A DNA stretch of 64,000 nucleotides, taken from JAFEDN01 sp963818985. GTDB lineage: Bacteria; Pseudomonadota; Gammaproteobacteria; Coxiellales; Coxiellaceae. The notes beneath the pieces are model-generated. The model was not told where the DNA came from and ran no database searches. It worked only from the letters and a program-made list of their open reading frames with translations. Every line of letters starts with the position of its first letter. Within the stretch, counting starts at the first letter, position 1. Position numbers and translations under genes: made by a program. The stretch is taken from the NCBI GenBank assembly GCA_963818985.1, contig CAWFUJ010000012.1, forward strand, positions 1-64,000, read 5' to 3'. Below are positions 37,930-48,655 of the stretch, in pieces.

Positions 37930-40926
37930 TTATCTGAAAAATTGTCTTGCATTGCTGAGATAATCCAAAGTACGTTGGATTTTTCCGAAGAAATTGCTGC
38001 TCCAAGGACTATAAAATGACCAGCGATTAGTTGAGATATTTACTCTTTCATGAACTGGATTTTGGTTTTTTTGGTTGTTCACAAAGTTAATGGAAGGAAT
38101 CGGAGCTTCAAGGGTTAAAGCATTATTTACTAACCTATATCCAATATCTGCCATGATATAGCCAATAGTATAGCAGTTAATTTCCTTGAAATGAGATAAT
38201 GCGATCATTAAGGTAGCCATGGCTTTAAGGGTGATGCTATTCTCTCTCAAGAAATAGTTCAATGGTAAAGCACTGACTATCCTGTAAACAAAAATAAATG
38301 AGGAGTAGTTGTCGAAATTAGGAAAGGATAATAAGGAAACAACACAATGAATAAACAGGTGCAATAATTCCTCATGATTGACGTATTTTTTAATTCTATG
38401 ATAAATCATTTGAAAAATTTGTTCTTCAATTATTCGGTGACTGCAACCTCCTAATAAATTAGTAGTTAGAATTCCAGTTTTAAACAAAAAATCTATAAAG
38501 GTTTGTAAGGAAGATAATGAACCGTGAATAGAATTAGTAAATTGGAGCTGGTTGAAGTTAGATTGGTTCGTTCTGGTCGTAAATATTATGTTTTGATATT
38601 GAAAAATTGTATCATTAGAAATATTTTCAAAACTTGTATCATAAAATTGAAAATCAATATCATGAGCTAAATTGTAAATTGGGGCTCCTTTACTATGCCG
38701 GTCTCTTAGATTTAATATTGCATTTCTTCTTTCTGAATTATAAGAGAGGCCTGCTTCTTTTAATAGTGGCAACAAATATTTTGCAAAATTTGGATCCAAT
38801 AATCTATTGGTCATATTGATTTTATCATATAAATTCTCTCGAAAAATAGGACCTTCTTTCAAAGCTGATAACATATTTTCACGATCATGGTCTTGAGTAG
38901 TTGGTGTTGCAAAATTAATAATGTGAGGTTTGATAAATTCAATGATAGCATTGATGAATTTTCTGATAATAATTTTATTAATATCTTGTTCATAAAGTTC
39001 ATTGGCATATGATATGGCAGCGTCAAGATTTTTGGTGGTGATCGTCAAACTGCCGTTAACTTCAAAAATAGAATTTAAAAAAATTTCTAAATTTTGTAGT
39101 TGATTAGTTGTGTTAATGAGATGAGTGATGACCCAAGGAGAAATTTTCTGAGATAATTGTGAGTTCTGCTTAACACGGTTTTTAAAATTTTCAATTTGTT
39201 TGTTAAGTCGTGATATGTCTTGGGAAAAATAATACGATCTAAATAATGAAGCAAAAGTGTCATCGACATAATAGTGGAATCCATTGTTATTCAACTTTCT
39301 TTTAAATAAGCCCAATTGTAAAACTGATTCTTGGTCAAATAAATTATTTGAATTACAATGAGTAATGTTTATTATGCCTGATTTTATTGATAGAGTTTCC
39401 AATTCACCCAGGTTGTAAATTAAACAAGAAAAGGTATCCATCATTAATGTCAATTGAGTAATTGATGGCTGAGCAGGTTGATAAAACAATCGAGCTGCAA
39501 TATTATCAGTAATGATATGTTTAATAAATTGATTCAAAAAATAGAAGAGTGAACGTTGTTTTTTAAAATTGTAGTTAAATAATTCTGGCCAGTACTGACA
39601 AACTAGAGGAATTGTGCCTGGATTCGATAACACATTTTTAAAAGCATTATTTCGTGGATACCATGACTCCAAAACTCGATAACAACTACCAAATGGTAAA
39701 GTTGAATAGTTTAAATTTTGAGTACATACTTGTAAATAATTACGACTGATGTTTTGGGAAAGAGAGTTGATTTCCACAGTATTATTAATATTAAAAATGT
39801 TTTTTTCTATAGGTAATAATGATGCATGATCTTTACGCGTAATTACTATGATAGAAAAGTTTCCTGAGCTAATCATTAGTAATGTTGAATTTATCGAATA
39901 AGTACTATTAATAACCAGTATATCGTTATCAGACAATTTGGAATCGGTAAAATCGTAAATCCATAATGTTTTGTTTTTGTAATACTGAGCTGCTGTTATT
40001 AATGACTCTGTTGACAAATGTGTCGAGAGGGGAGTTGGATTGCTGTTCAAGATAACCAATTGAAATTCACGCCAGGACTGGCCTATTGACCAATTATAGA
40101 GATGTTGTATTAACCACAAATTTTTATCTCTGTAAAAATTGTCATGGAGTAGTAACCAGTGAGTTGAATTATTAAAGTCAATAGAAGCATTAAGGTCAAT
40201 ACGTAATTCAGGAACTTTTATTTGCGAATGCTTTTTATAGTTCATGTAAAGTTCAATATAAATTTTTTTGGTTTGATTAACAATTGTTTCTATTTGTTCA
40301 GTTTGCTTACTTTCAGGGTTAGATTTTTTATTAAACCACCAATATAATAAAAAATACCCTGATGATAGTATTTTAAGAAGACTGATTGAAAAGTTTTTGT
40401 TTTTCATTTCATGAATTTTCGTACTAGCATCTTTGACATGCAATGGAGTTCCAATATCATTATCTTTTCGTTGCACAGGATCTGACTGAGTTCGTAGTTG
40501 TCGAATTCTGTTTGTTTCGTCATTAGAAATTTCATTAGGTTGCCTTGTCTGCGTATTACTTATGATCTTGGGTTGTTTTGGCATTGAAAGTGATTGAGAT
40601 CGCAGTCTTGTCGGTGAAATTAGGAGCAATTGATTTTTCTCCGGATAGTGATATTCCCCTTTAGGAAATTTAGTATCTAAAGGACTTTGAGTATATCCAT
40701 TAATTTGATTAGTAACAGGCAATTGAGTTCTGATATTATCAGCTTTTAGTTTTACAGGTTCTGGCTGGCTTCGTAATTGTTCAATTTCTTTTTTTTCGTC
40801 ACTAAGGGTTTCATTCATCTCAGTATCGTTCACGCTTTGATTATCTTGTTCGTCTAATTTCATAATTTTCTCCTTGTTTGAAGTTTCAAATTTTCCATCG
40901 GCCAGGCTTTTTCTTTTTTTAGTCAT
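37930..40926 (-). CDS. Pseudo-NACHT partner protein (no Walker A), single membrane segment
   Basis: 998 residues; ATG 40926 with AAGGAG about 10 bases upstream. The N-terminal ~180 residues are disordered and contain a repeated motif (IEQLRSQPEPVKLKADN and IRQLRTQSDPVQRKDND). A hydrophobic segment follows at ~185-200 (LLKILSSGYFLLYWW). Residues ~255-300 read HWLLLHDNFYRDKNLWLIQH and YNWSIGQSWREFQLVIL. This aligns with the NACHT core of the upstream gene (LLLITAESGYGKTVWCHH and YFWSVGLYWNQCYQLII), but the GYGKT loop is replaced by FYRDKN, so nucleotide binding should be lost. The rest is helical. It lies 22 bases after the TIR-NACHT gene, so the two are an operon and probably act as active and inactive subunits of one complex. 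Confidence 0.8.
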   Translation of the reverse strand: MTKKRKSLADGKFETSNKEKIMKLDEQDNQSVNDTEMNETLSDEKKEIEQLRSQPEPVKLKADNIRTQLPVTNQINGYTQSPLDTKFPKGEYHYPEKNQLLLISPTRLRSQSLSMPKQPKIISNTQTRQPNEISNDETNRIRQLRTQSDPVQRKDNDIGTPLHVKDASTKIHEMKNKNFSISLLKILSSGYFLLYWWFNKKSNPESKQTEQIETIVNQTKKIYIELYMNYKKHSQIKVPELRIDLNASIDFNNSTHWLLLHDNFYRDKNLWLIQHLYNWSIGQSWREFQLVILNSNPTPLSTHLSTESLITAAQYYKNKTLWIYDFTDSKLSDNDILVINSTYSINSTLLMISSGNFSIIVITRKDHASLLPIEKNIFNINNTVEINSLSQNISRNYLQVCTQNLNYSTLPFGSCYRVLESWYPRNNAFKNVLSNPGTIPLVCQYWPELFNYNFKKQRSLFYFLNQFIKHIITDNIAARLFYQPAQPSITQLTLMMDTFSCLIYNLGELETLSIKSGIINITHCNSNNLFDQESVLQLGLFKRKLNNNGFHYYVDDTFASLFRSYYFSQDISRLNKQIENFKNRVKQNSQLSQKISPWVITHLINTTNQLQNLEIFLNSIFEVNGSLTITTKNLDAAISYANELYEQDINKIIIRKFINAIIEFIKPHIINFATPTTQDHDRENMLSALKEGPIFRENLYDKINMTNRLLDPNFAKYLLPLLKEAGLSYNSERRNAILNLRDRHSKGAPIYNLAHDIDFQFYDTSFENISNDTIFQYQNIIFTTRTNQSNFNQLQFTNSIHGSLSSLQTFIDFLFKTGILTTNLLGGCSHRIIEEQIFQMIYHRIKKYVNHEELLHLFIHCVVSLLSFPNFDNYSSFIFVYRIVSALPLNYFLRENSITLKAMATLMIALSHFKEINCYTIGYIMADIGYRLVNNALTLEAPIPSINFVNNQKNQNPVHERVNISTNRWSFYSPWSSNFFGKIQRTLDYLSNARQFFR

Positions 40927-40948
40927 TACAATCTAACTCCTTATTTTA

Positions 40949-43900
40949 CTAGAAACCTAAACGATGCATCGTATTTGATAAAACCTTACCTAAGGACTGA
41001 CTTTTCTGATTGAATAAACGAACAGAGTGATAATGATTGATTGGAGTTAATGCTGCTAGTTCAGCTTCTAATTCCCAGCCTAATTTACGAATATTAATCA
41101 CTTGTACTAACGTTGCCTGACCTTGTGCACGTAATTTATTTAACATCATTGTTCCTGTTCGATGAAGTGATTTTATTCGTTTTAGTGGTTTCCGTTGCGT
41201 AATATATTTGCCTTTGTCAATATCTTCTATTGATATTTTTAATTTTTGCCATTGTTTATCCAGAGATTGTACTTTACCTTGATAAACTAGATCGGAGAGT
41301 GGTTGGGACTGATAGGGGATCATTGCGGGTGTGACTTTGGGGATCAGTGAAGTGCCAAATGCGTAACCCATTAAACTGATTCCTAATGATAAAACGGCTT
41401 GTAAACTAGATTTATGCTGCAAGACTAGACAAAGATTTGTTAGCATAACTATTGATTTTGCCAGCATGGGAGAAAGTTGTAACCGTTTTGTTGTCCGAAG
41501 CATAATTTGATTGATTAATAATGGGCATAATACTGAAAACAAATGAATATCCTTGTCGAGGGAAATGATTAGCATCATGATGTGAGTGCAGTCAATGACT
41601 AAATTTGCGATCCTCGGTTCTCCAGTGTTGGCTAGCACTAAGGTATTGAGTCCTTGAGTCAGCATGCCTAAGATGCAACTAGTAACTACTGTAGAAGAAG
41701 TATGTTCAGCAAATGAAATTGTTGTGGATTGTTGTTTAATATCTATTTCAAATAGCGATATTTTTTGATGTTGATGACGAGATAATGGCATAGCAACCGC
41801 ATATGGGTTCTGATCTAGAAGGCCATTAGCGCTAACCTGGTGACTTGCCAGATTATAATCGTAAATTCGATATTCTCCAAGAATTGTCTTTACTAAATCC
41901 ATACTTTGTGAAGAAATAAAGCCTACGGCTGCACTGATGTATGTGGACGATTGCCTGAGACCAAAATAATCTAGATTTGCTGTTTGAGAAGCAGATGACG
42001 TTTGCAAATTCTTTTGATAAATGATCAGGTGATCAATCAAATCTTCGTGTAAGGAGTTAAATACTCGATGAATATCAGCTAAAAAAGATGATGTTGGCCA
42101 ATAAGCAAATGGATTGTACCAAGACCTATCATAATAATCAGCTAAAGATTGTAAGGAATTTCTAATTTCAGGTTGAGTAATTACTCTCGATATTGCTTTC
42201 AGTTCACGATTAAAATCAACATCGGTTGGGTAACATGTTTGTTTTAATTGTAAAAAATGATTGTAATTGTCAACCTGGGGGTCTTTTAAGGTTAGCAGAA
42301 GTAGGTATATGTAAGCTTCTTTACTAAAACAAGAGGTTAAAAAATTATCTTGAAAAATATTCTTTAAAATAGCATGCTTTTCTGATTTGGGAATGGACGT
42401 TAACATGACGGAAGCGTAGAAGGAAGTGAATAATTCAAAAAAATTTTCAAAGCCATTCATATTGCATTGATTGTTGATGGTGAAATTGATTCCTTTTATG
42501 ATTATTTCCAAATCATTATAATTTTTAGATTTATAATTACTACCATATGTTTTTAATACAGATTTCATTTGGCGAACATCAGCGTCATGTATAAATGGGG
42601 ATAATGCAAATTTTTGTACGAAACTGGTGGTGGTTAATACTCGATGGGTAACGACTAAATTAGTATCATGAAGATACATAATGCATCTTAGGAGATTACT
42701 GATCTTTTGAAGATCATCTTTTGCGTATATATATAACCAAGGTTTGAAATATTTTAAGCGTTCACAATAAGATTGATGAGGCAGATACACTCTTGAGTTC
42801 GAGTGATCAATAATCCTATTCATAATTTCTTCTTGGATAGCATCATGTTTTAAAATATTAATGAGCACTTGATGATTATCAATCTTATTTTTACTGGAGA
42901 CTTTTTGCAGCATCATCAATAAATTGATAAAATGCTTCTTATAAAAAATTTCTGCCAATAGATTTACTAATTTTTGAGTAAAGCTATTTAATGTTGATTG
43001 CGATTCCAGATAATCCATCATGTTTGATAACATGTATCGGGATGAAATGGCGGTAAAGATCACATCCAATATGTAATGATCGTTTGAATTGATAATAATC
43101 CAATAAAATGGACTATATAATACATCGTTCAAATCTGATGGTATTTGATCAATAATGAAACCCACTACTTGTGGGTTATTCCAGTAAGTAATGTCGATCA
43201 GAGAATTTAAAATATATTTATTAGTTTGAATCACACCCGATGGAATTTGATTAATCAAACTCTCTGCTTGATAGTTATTCAAATAGGTAATGTCGATTGG
43301 AGAGTTTAAGGTATGTCCTTTAGTGTGAATTGCATTACCTAATATTTTGACTGCATTGATTCTCACGATGGGATCAGAGTCTTTTTGGGCAATCAATATT
43401 AAACTTTCAATCAGTGTTTTAACCTCCTGACTACTTTCATTCGCAGACTGGGTGAATAATAACGTAATTTTTCTATTGGATAATTCTCTGCCATGGATAG
43501 CTTCTAGCAGATGATTTTTTTGAGCGGATGTTGTCGTTTTGTTGACGAAAAATTGATTCAGTAGAAATAAAAATTGGTGATCGGTAGGTCCCAATTTTTC
43601 TAAAAAACCAGCCTGTAATAATACTTGAATAGCTTCCAGCCTATTGGCTTGTAATAACAAACATTCAAAATAAGTAATCGCTGAATAACAGGTATTGAAA
43701 TGTTCATTTTTAAATTGATTAATAAGAGTGACTAAATCTGAATCTTGTTTGATTTCTTTCAACTTTCGAATAGCACTTGGCTCATAAATTTCATACTCAA
43801 CAAAATTATCCAATGGGTTGTCATGACGAATATAATAAAATTTTTGTTCTTGTGGATAGATGAAGATAAAAGGTAATGTTTTGTAACGATCTACTAAATG

Positions 43901-46900
43901 GGATTCAGGATGCTGTAGAAAGAGTTTTACTATAAAACCATCAACACATCCTGTGTTATTACTCACTATTGAGTCAGTTGTTTGAACAGATTTTGGTGGT
44001 AGAGTTTGATCGTTGAGGGTATAACACACAAGAGTTTCATCATGATCTGGAGATCCTTGTTCATTGATCGTTGGCAAATGACCGCATTGTCTATTTGTTA
44101 ATTGCATTTCATTATTGGTCACTAGATTAAGTAGTAATTTAATAATTAAATGCTCATTACTTGTTTGATGATTTAAAAGTTCAAATAATGTGGTCACTAA
44201 ATTAGCATTAACGTAATTGTACTGAAGGAGTAATTGTTTTATAGCGTCTACTCGAGCAGTGATTGTTTCACGCTGATTATCGTGCTTTGGATTGATTAAC
44301 TGAGTTAATAAGTTTTGTGGAGAGATTTTATCATATTGTTTAAATTTTGTCAGAAATTCGACTGCTGCAGAAATGATTTCTAAATTTTCATGGATAACTA
44401 GCTTCCATGCGGCATTATTTAAATCTGTATCAAAATAGTTAATATGCTTGACTATTTCCAATAAATTAATCACTTTTATAATAGGTGTCGATGGCCTAAG
44501 TAAATTAAGAAAATCTATTTCAGTTATTAAAACTTTATAGAAATAAAGATTAGTTTTTAATGTGTTGACAACAATATTATTTTCTAATTGGTCTATTCTT
44601 ATTTTTGATGGAGATTGGATTAAGCTTAAAAGCTCAGCATTTCCTTTGTTTTTTACTGCTGTAATGAAATTTAAAATATTTTCTTTATGAATGTTTTCAC
44701 CAATTATTTCATTAACGGCTGCGATTGCAATTCCAAGATTATGACTTTCTAATGCATATTCATTATTTTTCTTAAAATATTTATTGATTATATTTTCAAT
44801 ACCAACATCGTCACGATGTAAGTAAATGGAAAATATGGTCTTCATAGTCGACTGATAGTCTTTATATTTTTCATCAAAAAAGTGAATGTGAGAGTTTATG
44901 ATTCTATCATGAATATCATCAAATAATTTTGTTTGACAAAAATCAGTAATAGCCAATTTATTTAGATTTAAATTGGAAAATATGCAATCTGCCAAATACC
45001 ATCTTTGAAAAAAAATTTCAATGATTGGATATTGGAAATGATATGGTAAAGCTTTATTGTTCTGAATTTCTCCTATTTGTGTTGACGTTATGAAATTTAA
45101 ATCTATCAGATCCAACAATATTTCATAGTTTTCTATTTCATATGATGAATGACCATATACTAGTTTTAAATAATTTTTGTAAGATTTTGGATCATTTTGT
45201 GAGAAAATATCACGATAAGTGTTTATTAACCTTTGTAAATCGTCAGTCGCAATTTCTGATTTCGTGTTGGCCTGCAGAAATCCCGTTATGAGTTTAACTA
45301 AATCAATCGTAAATTTCATTGCTTTAATTTTGTCGGCGGCTAATATTAAGGAATCTTCACCTCGTTTACTCAAAAAACGTAGCGTCACGGCATTAACATA
45401 TTCTGATAATAATTTGTCATGAGTTGGATTTCTCGGTTTATCCTTATTTCCTTTCCAACTTAATAGCTTAATCCAAGCTCCACTAAAAAGTTGTAAGCCT
45501 AAAGGATTGGTAATAATGGTGTCGAATGCACGATTTAAACCAGCTTGGATATAAATTTCTAACTGCTTCTGTTTATCAACATCATTCTTAAACAGAATAT
45601 CCATATATTTTCTCATCTGTAATTCGTTTTTTAGGGGATTTAATTGATAATGATATATTTTTTTAGGGCTACGAATATTTTTTAGTTCCTTACTGAGATA
45701 CGCTACACCGTAAATTCTGGAAGTGACTAGCACATTTTTCTTATTAAGTATCTCATGCAGCAGCGGTAACGTATGTGCTTTGGCGCTATACATTTTTTCT
45801 ATTATTTCATCCAACCCATCGAAAATATAGAGAATTTCCTTATCTTTATTGACTAATATCTTGTTAATATATGTTTTAATTTCTTCGTCGAACTGATAAA
45901 TTGTTGAAATTAAACTGGATAGATCTATTTTTTCATCGGGTTGAATTTTTTTGATTTTAGTAATAATTTTACTGGCGGGTATATAAATAATAAGTTGATA
46001 ACATTGATTCCAATATAAACCAACACTCCAAAAATAAAGCGTATGATGACACCATACGGTTTTTCCATAGCCCGATTCTGCAGTAATTAACAACAAAGGT
46101 CTATCCATTTTGTTTTCTTCAGAGGGATTATCATCTTGACGCTTAAATTTTGTTTGGATATAGTCGTTAATATCTAAATGCGACATTTTGTCTTCTTGAG
46201 GCATAAATAAGGGGATTCCTTGGTATTCAGTTTCATAGAATGCTCTAATTGTTGCTTGCATTTTTTGATAACTTTTTTTCATCATGGTGTCCTCAGTACT
46301 TAAATTTTCAACTCTGAAAAACTCGATATAATCTGATTTACGGATAATAGCCAGATTTTTTAATGTCGGTTCTTCGACGATAGTAGGTAACTTTATAGTT
46401 TCCTGCGTCAATTCTGTTTGAGTTATTTTATTTTCTGTTGGTTTATTATTCTTTTCCAGTAATAACTCATGCAGATCATTTTGCTTAAGGGCAACAGATA
46501 CTGTGTTACTTTTTAAACGAGGAGCTGTTGCCGAAGCATTGGAGACAGTTGATGATAGTTCATCTCCCGGATAACAAATATCACTACGCTTCAGATTCAA
46601 TGGTTGGAGCATTGAAATTGATATTCCATCATCGTATGGAGAGGAGTTAAGATTAGACTGGGAGTTGGTTAGACTAGAATGTTGAGCGTTGCTGTCATCA
46701 TCAGGAGGCAGATTGGATTTACCCGAAATTGAATTATTGAGATTATCGTCATTTTGTAAAGAAGTCTCATTTTGAATGGGTGGATTATGCGAAATAAGAC
46801 ATTGATTATTAATGTTATTATCATAGGGTAGATTGAATTTATCTAAGCTGGAATTGGAATAACTATGATAGTCATCTTGTTGACAAATATCATTTTGAAC

Positions 46901-47902
46901 TGAAAATTTTTCTGGTGATGAAGCAATCGATTTTTTGTCCTTTTTTATTGAAGTTGGTTTGTCAGTGCTGGAACTTGGATTGCTGTTATCAAAATTACGA
47001 GATATTAAAAATTTACAAGCGATTCCGATACCTACTATCAGGACAGATATTCTGAGAATTTTATAGTTTTTATCTACTATGAAAAGTTTGTTGATTAATT
47101 TTTTGATTTCCGCTTCTCTCTGACGGAGTTTAAGTGTTGCCATGAGTGCTTTTTGATGTTTCCGGTAATCTTTTTTGCATTCATCGTAATACGATTTTAA
47201 TTCATTGTTAACACCACTGAATCCCAACAGAGTGGGTAAGATGCCTAATGGCTCGTATTGCGTCAGTTCTTTCAAATAACTATCAAAAGATTGCCATTGA
47301 CCTGGTTTCTGCTCTAGGTCATACCATGTTCGGCAATCTCGAATTAGGTTTTCGGCCACGCTAGCAATAAAAGTCGAGGTAAAGTCTCCTTCCAACATTA
47401 AAGGGAGTAAGAAATCAATGCGTTTGTTTTCTTTAGCTTCTTGCAGAGCAAACTCAAGTTCTTTGCGGACATTAGTGTCTTGACCCTCTTTAGTTCGTTC
47501 AGTATAACGGTTGGTGCCAATGAGTAGCACATATTGACTTATTTTAATATTTTGACCCATTTGTTTTGCAATATGTCCAGTCAAACGCTCAAGATCAAGC
47601 CAAGGAACTAATCCAGCAGTTTGTAAATCATCTCTTAAATGTTTAAGTAAAGTGTGCAAATTCTCTAATTTAGTGGTGCCTTGAGCTTCCCAAGCATAGC
47701 TGAGAAAAACTTGCGGTTGGATAATAGCGTTACGATTAGGCAAGTCTTGGGGTAAATGCAAGGTGGCTTTTTCTTGGATCATTTGTTTGATATTCGAGAG
47801 AAATTCGGTTAACAGAGCCTGCTGGTCTTTGACCTCAGCATTCCGTACTTGCTGTTGCAGCTCCTCCAATTCTTTAGAATCAATGGTGGTTTGTCTATAC
47901 AT
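40949..47902 (-). CDS. TIR-NACHT-repeat protein (bacterial NLR-like), 2,317 aa
   Basis: ATG 47902 with AAGGA 9 bases upstream and a promoter at 47959-47987. Residues ~65-215 are a TIR domain: QVFLSYAWEA (box 1), GLVPWLDLERLTG (box 2), YVLLIGTNRY, and RKELEFALQEA carrying a candidate catalytic Glu. A single hydrophobic segment (~283-302, LRISVLIVGIGIACKFLI) and a ~250-residue Ser/Asn-rich disordered linker follow. The NACHT domain has Walker A AESGYGKT (~611), Walker B ILYIFDGLDEI (~696) and sensor NVLVTSRIYG. A helical-repeat region of >1,000 residues follows, and then hydrophobic segments at ~2080-2180. TIR domains cleave NAD+ or make signalling nucleotides; NACHT oligomerises on ATP; repeats sense a trigger. 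It is probably an NLR-like immune or effector protein that works with the pseudo-NACHT gene downstream. Confidence 0.88.
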   Translation of the reverse strand: MYRQTTIDSKELEELQQQVRNAEVKDQQALLTEFLSNIKQMIQEKATLHLPQDLPNRNAIIQPQVFLSYAWEAQGTTKLENLHTLLKHLRDDLQTAGLVPWLDLERLTGHIAKQMGQNIKISQYVLLIGTNRYTERTKEGQDTNVRKELEFALQEAKENKRIDFLLPLMLEGDFTSTFIASVAENLIRDCRTWYDLEQKPGQWQSFDSYLKELTQYEPLGILPTLLGFSGVNNELKSYYDECKKDYRKHQKALMATLKLRQREAEIKKLINKLFIVDKNYKILRISVLIVGIGIACKFLISRNFDNSNPSSSTDKPTSIKKDKKSIASSPEKFSVQNDICQQDDYHSYSNSSLDKFNLPYDNNINNQCLISHNPPIQNETSLQNDDNLNNSISGKSNLPPDDDSNAQHSSLTNSQSNLNSSPYDDGISISMLQPLNLKRSDICYPGDELSSTVSNASATAPRLKSNTVSVALKQNDLHELLLEKNNKPTENKITQTELTQETIKLPTIVEEPTLKNLAIIRKSDYIEFFRVENLSTEDTMMKKSYQKMQATIRAFYETEYQGIPLFMPQEDKMSHLDINDYIQTKFKRQDDNPSEENKMDRPLLLITAESGYGKTVWCHHTLYFWSVGLYWNQCYQLIIYIPASKIITKIKKIQPDEKIDLSSLISTIYQFDEEIKTYINKILVNKDKEILYIFDGLDEIIEKMYSAKAHTLPLLHEILNKKNVLVTSRIYGVAYLSKELKNIRSPKKIYHYQLNPLKNELQMRKYMDILFKNDVDKQKQLEIYIQAGLNRAFDTIITNPLGLQLFSGAWIKLLSWKGNKDKPRNPTHDKLLSEYVNAVTLRFLSKRGEDSLILAADKIKAMKFTIDLVKLITGFLQANTKSEIATDDLQRLINTYRDIFSQNDPKSYKNYLKLVYGHSSYEIENYEILLDLIDLNFITSTQIGEIQNNKALPYHFQYPIIEIFFQRWYLADCIFSNLNLNKLAITDFCQTKLFDDIHDRIINSHIHFFDEKYKDYQSTMKTIFSIYLHRDDVGIENIINKYFKKNNEYALESHNLGIAIAAVNEIIGENIHKENILNFITAVKNKGNAELLSLIQSPSKIRIDQLENNIVVNTLKTNLYFYKVLITEIDFLNLLRPSTPIIKVINLLEIVKHINYFDTDLNNAAWKLVIHENLEIISAAVEFLTKFKQYDKISPQNLLTQLINPKHDNQRETITARVDAIKQLLLQYNYVNANLVTTLFELLNHQTSNEHLIIKLLLNLVTNNEMQLTNRQCGHLPTINEQGSPDHDETLVCYTLNDQTLPPKSVQTTDSIVSNNTGCVDGFIVKLFLQHPESHLVDRYKTLPFIFIYPQEQKFYYIRHDNPLDNFVEYEIYEPSAIRKLKEIKQDSDLVTLINQFKNEHFNTCYSAITYFECLLLQANRLEAIQVLLQAGFLEKLGPTDHQFLFLLNQFFVNKTTTSAQKNHLLEAIHGRELSNRKITLLFTQSANESSQEVKTLIESLILIAQKDSDPIVRINAVKILGNAIHTKGHTLNSPIDITYLNNYQAESLINQIPSGVIQTNKYILNSLIDITYWNNPQVVGFIIDQIPSDLNDVLYSPFYWIIINSNDHYILDVIFTAISSRYMLSNMMDYLESQSTLNSFTQKLVNLLAEIFYKKHFINLLMMLQKVSSKNKIDNHQVLINILKHDAIQEEIMNRIIDHSNSRVYLPHQSYCERLKYFKPWLYIYAKDDLQKISNLLRCIMYLHDTNLVVTHRVLTTTSFVQKFALSPFIHDADVRQMKSVLKTYGSNYKSKNYNDLEIIIKGINFTINNQCNMNGFENFFELFTSFYASVMLTSIPKSEKHAILKNIFQDNFLTSCFSKEAYIYLLLLTLKDPQVDNYNHFLQLKQTCYPTDVDFNRELKAISRVITQPEIRNSLQSLADYYDRSWYNPFAYWPTSSFLADIHRVFNSLHEDLIDHLIIYQKNLQTSSASQTANLDYFGLRQSSTYISAAVGFISSQSMDLVKTILGEYRIYDYNLASHQVSANGLLDQNPYAVAMPLSRHQHQKISLFEIDIKQQSTTISFAEHTSSTVVTSCILGMLTQGLNTLVLANTGEPRIANLVIDCTHIMMLIISLDKDIHLFSVLCPLLINQIMLRTTKRLQLSPMLAKSIVMLTNLCLVLQHKSSLQAVLSLGISLMGYAFGTSLIPKVTPAMIPYQSQPLSDLVYQGKVQSLDKQWQKLKISIEDIDKGKYITQRKPLKRIKSLHRTGTMMLNKLRAQGQATLVQVINIRKLGWELEAELAALTPINHYHSVRLFNQKSQSLGKVLSNTMHRLGF

Positions 47903-47958
47903 CGTCAGAATCCTTTCTGGTATCAGTGTCTAATTTTTATTCACGTTGAGATGGACAC

Positions 47959-47987
47959 TATTATAGAGAATTTCCCTAGAGGTTTAA
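47959..47987 (-). promoter_or_regulatory. Sigma-70-type promoter of the TIR-NACHT operon
   Basis: On the minus strand TTTAAA (47982-47987), 17-base spacer, TATAAT (47959-47964), ~57 bases before the ATG. Confidence 0.55.
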
Positions 47988-48655
47988 ATTAGAATGTGAA
48001 TTATCTTAAGTGGCTATTTATAGTGCAGTATTGTTTCTTATAGTTTTTTGAAAAATTTTATACGAATTTTCATCATGCGCTACGTCACTGAGTTTTACTC
48101 AGTGACGTAGCGAAAACCATTTCGCTAACGTTTTCAATTACAATCATTATTTCATCCAATTCTTCACTGAAAACCAGGGACAGTCAGGAAATCACCAGGG
48201 ACAGTCACTAAAAATTCCTATTTTTATAGGAAATTATTGAAAACATTTTTAAAAAATTATTGACTTTTTTAAAAATTCATTTACACTATGCTTCATCAGT
48301 CGGCGTTTTACACGACATTAAATGGTAAAACATATGGTAGCTTCGAATATTCGTCCTGTCATTCAAACACTTCTTAAGTTATTCTTTTTATCAGTTAGCT
48401 TTAATCATATGGCATTAATTAATCCATATGATTGTTTCATTTTGAATGCTGTTTCTCGTCTGAGAATCAGTATGTCCTTTCTTTCGGAATGGATTCATCG
48501 ATAAGAATACAAAAAACAGAATTAAAACGTAAATCATAGCAATGATTAAAGATTAAACATATGAATCTACCTGAAATCATTTAATCCTCTACAAAATAAA
48601 AATTAATCATTAAAAAATAAAATTGAAAAATTATTTTATGACCGGAGAATAAAAG
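47988..48655. other. Intergenic region with repeat copy and GGGACAGTCA duplicates
   Basis: It holds the second 65 bp repeat (48078-48142) and two CCAGGGACAGTCA copies (48174-48186, 48195-48207). The latter sequence is reminiscent of ends or leaders of REP-associated/IS200-like elements. No supported gene; a 60-codon ORF at 48322 lacks a ribosome site. Confidence 0.45.
48078..48142 (+). repeat. 65 bp hairpin-bearing direct repeat, copy 2
   Basis: Identical to 37806-37870. The two copies lie just outside the 3' and 5' ends of the two-gene TIR-NACHT/pseudo-NACHT operon, 10,272 bases apart. Confidence 0.9.

Noticed and set aside
48322..48504. 60-codon plus-strand ORF
   Set aside because: No ribosome site and no family-like sequence in a repeat-rich intergenic region.
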